In this document: positions 43,535 through 51,383 of the stretch, piece by piece
How positions within the stretch are numbered: the stretch's first letter is position 1
How the letters are laid out: each line of letters opens with the position of its first letter
Source of the DNA: Sphingobacteriales bacterium 44-15
GTDB taxonomy: Bacteria; Bacteroidota; Bacteroidia; Chitinophagales; Chitinophagaceae
Length of the DNA stretch: 64,000 nt
Direction: 5' to 3'
NCBI GenBank assembly: GCA_001899685.1
Contig: MKWG01000024.1
Location: 62,001 to 126,000 of the forward strand
The notes under the pieces: model-generated
Told to the model about the DNA's origin: nothing
What the model saw: the letters and a program-made list of their open reading frames with translations, nothing else
Database searches by the model: none
Program-made: the position numbers and the translations under genes

Positions 43535-45286
43535 ATGAAAAAGATATTATTAATTATATGCTGTGTATCCTGTGGGATTAGCATGCTTCAGGCCCAGCAG
43601 CGCACTTATTGCAACCCCGTAAATCTTGATTATGGATATACTCCCTTCCCCAATTTTGGAGAGTGGGGCAGACACCGCGCCACGGCAGATCCCGTGATCG
43701 TGAACTATAAAGGCGATTATTATTTATTCAGCACCAATCAGTGGGGCTACTGGTGGAGCAGCGATATGTTCCACTGGAAGTTTAATGAGAGAAAATTTTT
43801 ACGCCCCTGGAATGATACAAAGGATGAGCTGTGTGCTCCTGCCGTTGGTATTGTAGGCGATACCATGCTGGTGTTCGGGTCAACTTATACCAGCACATTT
43901 ACGTTGTGGATGAGCACTGATCCAAAGAACAATGTTTGGAAGCCATTGGTGGATTCCTTTGAGATCGGCGGCTGGGATCCGACGTTTTTTACCGATGACG
44001 ACGGACGCTTCTATATGTATAATGGCAGCAGCAATAATTATCCGCTGTATGGAGTAGAGCTCGACAGGAAAACTTTCAAGCCTGTTGGCACGCGGATGCC
44101 CATGTACCTGCTGGAGTCGTGGCGGTATGGGTGGCAACGGTTTGGTGAGTATATGGACAATACTTTTCTTGACCCCTTTATTGAAGGAGCCTGGATGACA
44201 AAGCACAACGGGAAATATTATTTTCAATACGGAGCGCCGGGCACAGAATTCAGCGGATATGCCGACGGGGTGGTAGTAGGTAGCGCTCCATTGTTTTACG
44301 GCACTTCTTTTGAACCGCAATCTGATCCCATGAGCTATAAGCCCGGCGGCTTTTCAAGAGGAGCGGGGCATGGCGCTACTTTCCAGGATAATCAGAAAAA
44401 TTACTGGCATGTCTCCACAAGTATTATTTGTGTAAAGAATACCTGGGAACGGAGAATAGGAATATGGCCTGCAGGTTTTGACAATGATGATGTAATGTGG
44501 TGTAATACTTCTTTTGGTGATTACCCGCATTATTTACCGGGTGTGCCTGGTAAAGAGCATGGTGTGTTTGCAGGATGGTATTTGCTGAATTACAAAAAGC
44601 CTGTTACTGTTTCTTCTACGCTTGGTAGCTATTATGCCAATAATGCGGTTGATGAAAGCATTAAAACATACTGGAGCGCTGCATCAGCCAATAGAGGAGA
44701 GTGGATCCGGACTGATCTTGGAAACCTCTCAACTGTGAATGCCATACAAATAAATTATGCCGACCAGGATGTGGAGGATAACAGGCTGGGCAAATGGAAT
44801 GACCAGTTCCATCAATACAAATTGTATTATTCTGCCGATGGCAAAAGCTGGAAGATACTGGAAGATAAAAGCAATAACAGGACGGATGTGCCGCACGACT
44901 ATATTGAGCTGGAAAAACCGGTACAGGCGAGGTTTATAAAGCTGGAAAATATACACATGCCTACCGGTAAATTTGCTATCAGCGGTTTGAGGGTATTTGG
45001 CAATGGCAATGGTATAAAGCCATCAATGGTGAAGGATCTTATTGTGTTGCGCACAGAAAAGGATAAGCGCAGCGCATATATCAAATGGCGCCCGGTGGAT
45101 AATGCATTTGCGTATAACCTGTATTATGGGACAGCGCCTGATAAGTTGTACAATTGCATAATGATCCACGACTTTAATGAGTACTGGTTTAAAGCCATGG
45201 ACCTGAAAAAGACCTATTATTTTTCTATCGAAGCTATTAATGAAAACGGGGTGTCCGAAAGGTCGCCTGTATTAGAAGTAAACTGA
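43535..45286 (+). CDS. GH43-family glycosidase with F5/8C and FN3-like domains
   Basis: A secreted enzyme of about 583 residues. After a signal peptide (1-20) comes a five-bladed GH43-type propeller with likely catalytic residues Asp52 in ATADPVIV, an Asp in GGWDPTFF and a Glu in FIEGAWMT. A discoidin/F5-8 type C carbohydrate-binding domain follows (about 360-490, NNAVDESIKTYWSAASANRGEW...), then an FN3-like module (about 495-583). GH43 enzymes cut arabinan, xylan or galactan. ATG 43535 is preferred to one 9 bp upstream. It forms a catabolic run with the SGNH and GH3 genes. Confidence 0.88.
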   Translation: MKKILLIICCVSCGISMLQAQQRTYCNPVNLDYGYTPFPNFGEWGRHRATADPVIVNYKGDYYLFSTNQWGYWWSSDMFHWKFNERKFLRPWNDTKDELCAPAVGIVGDTMLVFGSTYTSTFTLWMSTDPKNNVWKPLVDSFEIGGWDPTFFTDDDGRFYMYNGSSNNYPLYGVELDRKTFKPVGTRMPMYLLESWRYGWQRFGEYMDNTFLDPFIEGAWMTKHNGKYYFQYGAPGTEFSGYADGVVVGSAPLFYGTSFEPQSDPMSYKPGGFSRGAGHGATFQDNQKNYWHVSTSIICVKNTWERRIGIWPAGFDNDDVMWCNTSFGDYPHYLPGVPGKEHGVFAGWYLLNYKKPVTVSSTLGSYYANNAVDESIKTYWSAASANRGEWIRTDLGNLSTVNAIQINYADQDVEDNRLGKWNDQFHQYKLYYSADGKSWKILEDKSNNRTDVPHDYIELEKPVQARFIKLENIHMPTGKFAISGLRVFGNGNGIKPSMVKDLIVLRTEKDKRSAYIKWRPVDNAFAYNLYYGTAPDKLYNCIMIHDFNEYWFKAMDLKKTYYFSIEAINENGVSERSPVLEVN

Positions 45287-45312
45287 TCATCTAATCATTA
45301 AAATATCACTTC

Positions 45313-45966
45313 ATGAAAAAAATATTGCTGATTGCTTTTTTATTCGGGATCTCTGTAACAGTTTTTGCCCAGCATCCTCCCTTTTACAACGACATTCAGC
45401 GGTTTAAAAAACAGGACAGTCTTGATTTTCCAAAGAAAAAATCAATTTTATTTATCGGTAGCTCCTCTTTTACCAAATGGAAGGATGTGCAGGATTACTT
45501 TCCTTCACACCGCATCATCAACAGGGGCTTTGGCGGCTCTACCCTGCCCGACCTTATCCGCTATACTGATGATATTGTGTTTCCCTACAAGCCAAAACAG
45601 ATTGTTATCTATTGCGGTGAAAATGATATTGCTTCTTCAGATACCATATCCGCCGAAACAGTAGCAAACCGGTTTATTGTGCTTTTCAATAAGATCAGAA
45701 GCAGGTACCGGAAGATCCCTGTTGTATATATCTCCATGAAACCCAGCCCCAGCAGGGAAAGGTTTTTCCCGAAAATGATAGCAGCCAACAACGCTATCCA
45801 GCAGTTTCTCAGTACAAAGAAAAGAACGGTATTTGTAAATGTATATCATCTAATGCTTAACGGAGAGAGCCAGCCGATGAAAGAGATCTACCTGGATGAT
45901 ATGTTGCACATGAACAGCAAAGGCTACCTGATATGGCAGAAAGCGCTGGAGCCTTACCTGAAATGA
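45313..45966 (+). CDS. SGNH/GDSL hydrolase, secreted
   Basis: A 217-residue esterase-type protein with a signal peptide (1-19, ending VFAQ). The SGNH blocks are visible: FIGSSSFTKW (nucleophile Ser51, GSS for GDS), RGFGGST, YCGENDIAS, and the Asp/His pair in LDDMLHMNSKGY. Such enzymes deacylate carbohydrate esters (acetyl, feruloyl) and often accompany glycosidases. It starts 26 bp after the GH43 gene, suggesting co-transcription. Confidence 0.9.
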   Translation: MKKILLIAFLFGISVTVFAQHPPFYNDIQRFKKQDSLDFPKKKSILFIGSSSFTKWKDVQDYFPSHRIINRGFGGSTLPDLIRYTDDIVFPYKPKQIVIYCGENDIASSDTISAETVANRFIVLFNKIRSRYRKIPVVYISMKPSPSRERFFPKMIAANNAIQQFLSTKKRTVFVNVYHLMLNGESQPMKEIYLDDMLHMNSKGYLIWQKALEPYLK

Positions 45967-46098
45967 ATTGAACCACAAAGGCACGGAGACACAAAGGTTC
46001 ACAAAGGATTTTCTTTGCGAACTTTGCTTCCCTTGCGTGAAAATATAACCGCAAAGGAAATACAAAGTTTTTCGCAAAGACCTCAAAGAAATCATAAC
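45967..46098. repeat. CACAAAGG-type interspersed repeat
   Basis: CCACAAAGGCACGGAGACACAAAGG with the reverse words ...CTTTGCGAACTTTGC and GCAAAGGAAATACAAAG, GCAAAGACCTCAAAG. This is a common degenerate repeat type in Bacteroidota intergenic DNA; the halves can fold back on each other. Confidence 0.55.
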
Positions 46099-46159
46099 TT
46101 GCTTATGATCTCCTTCGTCTCTGACAGAATTTTGTTGCTATACTAAAATCATTATTGCC

Positions 46160-48442
46160 ATGTACAGGAAAATTATACTGCTGGTATGCGTAATGATCTC
46201 CCTGCAGGCTCCTGCCCAGCAGCCTGTAATAGATACTAAGAGAGACGCTTTCATATCATCATTGATGCAGAAAATGACGCTCGATGAAAAGATAGGGCAG
46301 CTCAATCTGCTTACAGGCGGCGAAGCCACAACAGGATCAGTAGTAAGCGCCGGTGTGGAAGCTAAAATAAAAAACGGTCAGGTGGGGGGCATATTCAGCA
46401 TGTCTACTCCTGCGCGCATCCGCAAGGCACAGGAAATCGCAGTTACACAAACGCGACTGAAGATCCCGGTCATCTTTGGGATGGATGTGATACACGGCTA
46501 CAAAACGATGTTCCCTATTCCGCTTGGATTATCATGCACCTGGGATATGCAATTGATTGAGCGCGCAGCAAGAATAGCAGCAACAGAAGCGAGCGCAGAT
46601 GGATTGAACTGGGCATACTCCCCTATGGTAGATATAGCCCGCGATCCGCGATGGGGAAGGATCTCGGAAGGTTCAGGTGAAGATCCTTATCTCGGCTCTC
46701 AAATCGCTAAAGCAATGGTAAAAGGTTACCAGGGTGACGACCTGTCAAAGAACAATACCCTGATGGCATGTGTAAAGCATTTTGCTTTGTATGGAGCGGC
46801 CGAAGCGGGAAGAGATTACAATACTACGGACATGAGCCGGGTAAGGATGTACAATGAATATTTGCCTCCGTATAAGGCTGCAGTGGATGCGGGCGCCGGG
46901 AGCGTAATGACTTCCTTTAACGAGATAGACGGCATACCGGCAACAGCCAGCAAATGGTTGCTTACCGACCTGTTGCGGAAGCAATGGGGATTCAAAGGTT
47001 TGGTAGTGACCGACTATACCGCGATAAACGAAATGATTGATCATGGTATGGGCAATCTGCAACAGGTATCCGCGCTGGCTTTAAAAGCGGGTGTGGACAT
47101 GGATATGGTGGGCGAAGGTTTTCTTACCACATTAAAAAGATCTCTTCAACAAGGAAAAGTAACCCAAAAACAAATTGATGATGCCTGCCGCCGGGTGCTG
47201 GAGGCAAAGTATATGCTGGGCTTATTTGACGATCCCTACCGTTATTGCAATGAAGAGCGCGCTGCTACAGCAATCTATACAAAAGCTAACAGGCAGGAGG
47301 CAAGGGCAATAGCAGCGGAGAGCTTTGTGTTATTGAAAAATGACAATAATACATTGCCGATAAAAAAATCCGGCACTATCGCTTTGATCGGTCCTCTTGC
47401 AAATAATAAATCGAACATGCCCGGGACATGGAGCGTATCGGCAGATTTTTCAAAACCGGTATCTGTGCTGGAAGGATTAAGAGAGGCTGTAGGCAACAAC
47501 GCGAAAGTAGTATATGCCAAGGGTTCCAATCTTACGGAAGACAGCCTGCTTGAGCAAAGGGCTACCATGTTCGGTAAATCGCTGGGAAGAGATAGCCGGA
47601 GTGATGAAGCATTATTGCAAGAAGCGCTGGATATAGCTGCTCAGTCTGATGTGATCGTTGCCGCCCTGGGAGAGGCTGCGGAAATGAGCGGGGAAAGCGC
47701 CAGCAGGACAGATATCGGTATCCCGGATGTACAGCGAAAATTATTAGAAACATTGCTGGCCACCGGCAAGCCGGTCATACTGGTATTGTTTGCAGGCAGG
47801 CCTATGACGCTCGTTTGGGAGCAACAGCACGTGCATGCTATACTGGATGTATGGTTCCCGGGATCCGAAGCGGGATCTTCTATTGCTGATGTGCTGTTTG
47901 GCGATGTAAACCCTTCCGGTAAGCTTACCGCTACTTTTCCTCAGAATGTAGGACAGATACCCATTTACTACAATCATAAAAATACGGGACGCCCTTTGCC
48001 GGAAGGCCAGTGGTTCCAGAAATTCCGTTCCAACTATCTTGACGTCTCCAATGATCCCTTATATCCTTTCGGCTATGGATTGAGCTATACCAGTTTCAGC
48101 TATAGCGATATTACACTGAGCAGCGCATCACTCAGACCGGGACAAAAAATAAATGCTTCCGTAACGGTTACGAATACCGGCACAAGAGCCGGGAAAGAAA
48201 CGGTACAATTATATCTCCGTGATATGGTGGGCAGCATTACCCGTCCTGTAAAAGAGCTGAAAGGATTCCGGAAAATTGAACTAAAGCCCGGTGAATCAAA
48301 AACTGTATTATTCACTATTTCCGTTGAAGACCTGAAGTTTTATAACAGTGATTTAAAATATGTGGCGGAGCCGGGGGATTTTAAAGTCTTTATCGGCTCT
48401 AATAGCAGGGATGTGAGGGAGGCGGATTTTAAATTGTTATAG
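46160..48442 (+). CDS. bglX: Beta-glucosidase BglX-like, GH3
   Basis: A 760-residue GH3 enzyme that removes terminal beta-D-glucose or beta-xylose residues. A signal peptide (1-20, ending QAPAQQP) places it in the periplasm. The barrel domain has SEGSGEDPYLGSQIA and the nucleophile Asp285 in LVVTDYTAINEM. The second domain holds the likely acid/base Glu in the ALGEAAEMSGESASR region. An FN3-like C-terminal domain (about 670-760, NTGTRAGKETVQLYLRD) is standard. It belongs with the upstream GH43 and SGNH genes as a plant-polysaccharide locus without SusCD. Confidence 0.94.
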   Translation: MYRKIILLVCVMISLQAPAQQPVIDTKRDAFISSLMQKMTLDEKIGQLNLLTGGEATTGSVVSAGVEAKIKNGQVGGIFSMSTPARIRKAQEIAVTQTRLKIPVIFGMDVIHGYKTMFPIPLGLSCTWDMQLIERAARIAATEASADGLNWAYSPMVDIARDPRWGRISEGSGEDPYLGSQIAKAMVKGYQGDDLSKNNTLMACVKHFALYGAAEAGRDYNTTDMSRVRMYNEYLPPYKAAVDAGAGSVMTSFNEIDGIPATASKWLLTDLLRKQWGFKGLVVTDYTAINEMIDHGMGNLQQVSALALKAGVDMDMVGEGFLTTLKRSLQQGKVTQKQIDDACRRVLEAKYMLGLFDDPYRYCNEERAATAIYTKANRQEARAIAAESFVLLKNDNNTLPIKKSGTIALIGPLANNKSNMPGTWSVSADFSKPVSVLEGLREAVGNNAKVVYAKGSNLTEDSLLEQRATMFGKSLGRDSRSDEALLQEALDIAAQSDVIVAALGEAAEMSGESASRTDIGIPDVQRKLLETLLATGKPVILVLFAGRPMTLVWEQQHVHAILDVWFPGSEAGSSIADVLFGDVNPSGKLTATFPQNVGQIPIYYNHKNTGRPLPEGQWFQKFRSNYLDVSNDPLYPFGYGLSYTSFSYSDITLSSASLRPGQKINASVTVTNTGTRAGKETVQLYLRDMVGSITRPVKELKGFRKIELKPGESKTVLFTISVEDLKFYNSDLKYVAEPGDFKVFIGSNSRDVREADFKLL

Positions 48443-48568
48443 ATCAGAAGGCAGGAGGTATTCGTAAATATGTAGAGAGGTTTTACGAAATCGCTTGGTA
48501 ATAATTTTTTTCTCCATTCATTTATTTCCTTCTTGCACTAAAGCAAAGTATATATTAACTTAACCTCT

Positions 48569-48632
48569 TGCCCGCATTGCTTCTCCCAACCGAAGGTCGG
48601 AAAAAGCAATCTCAACCCCTGAAGTAGGAAGC
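48569..48632. repeat. GCAATCTCA-type repeat, degenerate short copy
   Basis: Words CATTGCTTCTCCC and GGAAAAAGCAATCTCAACCCC resemble the inner arms of the longer element at 59720-59849. The 246-bp gap 48443-48688 otherwise holds nothing recognised. Confidence 0.45.
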
Positions 48633-48688
48633 TACTGTGAACAAAAGCAGTTATGCATACATATACAATTCCTCTTTATTTTTACAGC

Positions 48689-49303
48689 ATGCAAAACATA
48701 GATAATATCATATTCGACCTCGGCGGGGTGATCCTGACACTGGATATGCCTGCGGCGGAAAAAAAATTTACAGCACTGGGGGTTAAAAATTATAATGAAC
48801 TATTCCGGGGCGGGAATGTCTCTTCTTTTTTTAAGGATTATGAAATTGGTGCTATTGATAATACCAACTTTCTTAATTCGCTCAGAGAGCTTGCCGGCTT
48901 ACCGCTTTCTGATGAAGCATTGACAGATGCATGGAATGCCATGTTAGGTGTTTTTCCCGAGGAAAGGATTGAATTGCTGAACAGGCTAAGAGAAAAATAC
49001 CGCTTGTTCTTATTCAGTAATACCAATGCCATACACCTTGATACCTTCAGGAAAATGTATGCCGATGCGTTCAAGAATGCATACTTCGATGACCATTTTG
49101 AGAAAGCATATTATTCTCACCTGCTGGGTATGCGCAAACCCGAAACGGATGCTTACAGGCGTATCCTGCAGGAGCAGCAATTAGATCCCTCACGCACACT
49201 TTTTATTGATGATTCGCTGCCTAATATTGAAGGCGCTGCATCTGCCGGGCTCAAAGGCATTCACCTGAAGCCCGGAATGACGATACTGGATATCGGGCTG
49301 TGA
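48689..49303 (+). CDS. HAD-family phosphatase
   Basis: A 204-residue HAD subfamily IA hydrolase similar in layout to YihX (glucose-1-phosphate phosphatase). Motif I IIFDLGGVIL supplies the nucleophile Asp10 with Gly in place of the second Asp, motif II is LFSNTNAIH, Lys is in GMRKPETDAY, and motif III is FIDDSLPNI. ATG 48689 removes a 12-residue non-conserved leader from a start at 48653. Substrate unproven. Confidence 0.88.
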   Translation: MQNIDNIIFDLGGVILTLDMPAAEKKFTALGVKNYNELFRGGNVSSFFKDYEIGAIDNTNFLNSLRELAGLPLSDEALTDAWNAMLGVFPEERIELLNRLREKYRLFLFSNTNAIHLDTFRKMYADAFKNAYFDDHFEKAYYSHLLGMRKPETDAYRRILQEQQLDPSRTLFIDDSLPNIEGAASAGLKGIHLKPGMTILDIGL

Positions 49304-49353
49304 ACGGAGGCTGTATTTTATGTAAAGTAAAATGCTGTGTCAAATGGTCAAAT

Positions 49354-49405
49354 GTGAGAGGTGAAACGTGAGAGATGCATTCACCTCTCACGTTTCACCT
49401 CTCAC
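49354..49405. repeat. Intergenic hairpin repeat, perfect 21-bp inverted copy 10
   Basis: The arms 49354-49374 and 49385-49405 are perfectly complementary with a 10-nt loop. The arm reads GTGAGAGGTGAAACGTGAGA plus one base. It lies exactly between two convergent genes, consistent with a bidirectional terminator, though there is no T tract. Confidence 0.9.
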
Positions 49406-49417
49406 GATATTAATGGC

Positions 49418-50593
49418 TCATATCCTCAGTCTGAGTCTCTTTTTCTCTAATACACCGGTGATCCATATCACAAAAAAAGCCACCGCAAAAGAGCGGGCAA
49501 TACCGCCAATGCCCTCATTTAAAAAATGAGGATACCTGAAACCCGTCAGCATATACAAAGAATAAAGCAGGTAGGGGATAAGATAGCAGGTCAATGTGCT
49601 GGTGCCGGCAGGGCGGATGGCTTTAAACCAGTGTTGCCTATCCTTTACATCTACAAGCCAGATCATCAGCTCAAACACAAGTATGCTGATGCCTGTGCAA
49701 ATAGCTATCCAGGGAGTAGTGGCACGGATCTTTGAAATACCGTCTGCGTAAGGACGGGTTGCAAAACCAATGAACAGCATGGCTATACCGATCGTGGTAA
49801 ATAAGATCCATAGCTGCTTTTCTTTCCCTTTTTCCACCAGCGTGGAATACAACAATGTGATCACAACGCCTGCCATGGTAAGCGCCGGCGAAGCGGCATT
49901 GCCAATGACGGGAAGGGGATGCTTCAACAAGCCTGTGCAATACAGAAGGTTGATAGTAAACAAAACAGAGAAAAATATAAATTGAGTGAGCAGCCTTTTA
50001 TTTGAAATGAGAAACAGCAAAGCACAAACAAGATAAGACCAGCCGATAATGCCCAGTATGCCCCACCAATAAGGCTTAAGCCCTACCAATGCTTCAGCTT
50101 TGCCTCCTTTGAACAGCCATGCCATTACCAGCAGGAGTATCACTCCTGCAGCCTGCAAAAGATAGCGTGTTGTCTTTTTAATGTCTTTCGGATAATCCAG
50201 CCAGATAAGAAAAAAGCCAATGGTGATCAGTATTTCCCAAACCGCTTTTGGCAGGAGGGCAGTATTACTATAATGCTCAAGGTTGACATGAAGAAATCCC
50301 ATTACCAGCAACGCCAGAGACCTTGCGAGAATATGCAAGGCAACTTTATAAAAAGGATCTCCGTTCTTCAGTCTTTTTTTGATCGCAAAGGGTAAGGACA
50401 GTCCAACAATAAAAAGGAAGCCTGGGAAGATAGTGTCTGCAAATCCGAGCCCGTCGGCGCTGGCCGGAACATGCTTGATCCAGCCGGGAATATTTTCAAC
50501 GCCATCCACATCATTTACGAAGATCATAAGGAACATGGTCAGGGCCCTGAACACATCAATGGAGAGTAGCCGTGCAGGAAGCTTTTTATGCAT
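49418..50593 (-). CDS. DUF5009 membrane protein (heparan-glucosaminide N-acetyltransferase-like)
   Basis: A 391-residue protein with about ten hydrophobic helices. LLSIDVFRALTMFLMIFVND at the N-terminus and CYLIPYLLYSLYMLTGF near the C-terminus are characteristic of the DUF5009/NagX acyltransferase-like family, which acetylates sugars across the membrane in some relatives. Genes of this type frequently sit beside sugar-dehydrogenase clusters. A strong hairpin repeat separates it from the gluconate-dehydrogenase-like gene upstream. Confidence 0.85.
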   Translation of the reverse strand: MHKKLPARLLSIDVFRALTMFLMIFVNDVDGVENIPGWIKHVPASADGLGFADTIFPGFLFIVGLSLPFAIKKRLKNGDPFYKVALHILARSLALLVMGFLHVNLEHYSNTALLPKAVWEILITIGFFLIWLDYPKDIKKTTRYLLQAAGVILLLVMAWLFKGGKAEALVGLKPYWWGILGIIGWSYLVCALLFLISNKRLLTQFIFFSVLFTINLLYCTGLLKHPLPVIGNAASPALTMAGVVITLLYSTLVEKGKEKQLWILFTTIGIAMLFIGFATRPYADGISKIRATTPWIAICTGISILVFELMIWLVDVKDRQHWFKAIRPAGTSTLTCYLIPYLLYSLYMLTGFRYPHFLNEGIGGIARSFAVAFFVIWITGVLEKKRLRLRI

Positions 50594-50650
50594 ACCGGGA
50601 ACTTTTATGAAAACCGTTCAATATTTCTTTGTAAAACAGCTTCCTGTATA

Positions 50651-50702
50651 AAACGTGAAAAGTGAGACGTGAATGAACTTCCACCTCTCACTTTTCACGT
50701 TT
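50651..50702. repeat. Intergenic hairpin repeat, 17-bp stem copy 11
   Basis: AAACGTGAAAAGTGAGA (50651-50667) pairs perfectly with 50686-50702. It follows the subunit-3 gene on the minus strand and precedes the DUF5009 start. Confidence 0.85.
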
Positions 50703-50771
50703 CACCTCTCACGATAACCTACAAACACCATCCGGCTAACTTAACATCATAAAGACTGGCACCCGGTCATT

Positions 50772-51347
50772 TTAAAGCGCCCAGGCTCTGTCGCCTTTTT
50801 TGTAATCAATGCATCCTTCATACTTACCAGGTACGGGCACATACCTCAATGCCTGTGTAGCGCCGGGCTCTGAAGTGAAATAACCGAGCAGTGTCAGCTC
50901 TTTCATCATCCTGAAGTAATGTTTGGGATCATCGCTTTTTGCAGTCTTTGCATATTCTTTTGCTTCCTTATCTATATCTGTCAGCAGCGCTTTTCTCTGA
51001 TCCGGGCTGGAATCCATGAAGGACTTACTATTTTTTTGCCGGCTGGCTTCATCCAGCTTTTGCATACCCGCCTTAAAGATTTTCTGATCATCTTCGGTAT
51101 AGCAATCATTGACCATTACGGTCATAAATGCGCCTACCTTAGCAGCTTTGGCGCCCGGCGTATTGGTAGCGGGTATAATGGTTTCGGCTACTTCATCTAA
51201 GTAAGCGATATCATCAGGAGCGAATGCCGGGTTTGTATCGGATGTTTTTTTGTCGGATGGAGTACATCCTTCCAGGAATGCATTTGCCCCAACTACAGTG
51301 CCGCCCAGTATAAGGGCAACTCTTGACAAGGCATCGCGTCTGTTCAT
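50772..51347 (-). CDS. Gluconate 2-dehydrogenase subunit 3 family protein
   Basis: A 191-residue periplasmic small subunit of a membrane flavoprotein dehydrogenase. It has a twin-Arg-like start (MNRRDALSRVALILGG) and a possible lipobox LEGC at Cys28, so it may be Tat-exported and lipid-anchored. The family signature is the DIAYLDEVAETIIPATNTPGAKAAKVG helix. It follows the GMC subunit by 36 bp; the pair corresponds to the catalytic and helper subunits of FAD-linked sugar dehydrogenases. Confidence 0.92.
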   Translation of the reverse strand: MNRRDALSRVALILGGTVVGANAFLEGCTPSDKKTSDTNPAFAPDDIAYLDEVAETIIPATNTPGAKAAKVGAFMTVMVNDCYTEDDQKIFKAGMQKLDEASRQKNSKSFMDSSPDQRKALLTDIDKEAKEYAKTAKSDDPKHYFRMMKELTLLGYFTSEPGATQALRYVPVPGKYEGCIDYKKGDRAWAL

Positions 51348-51383
51348 ATATTATACGTTTAATAATATTATAAAATAGTTGTA

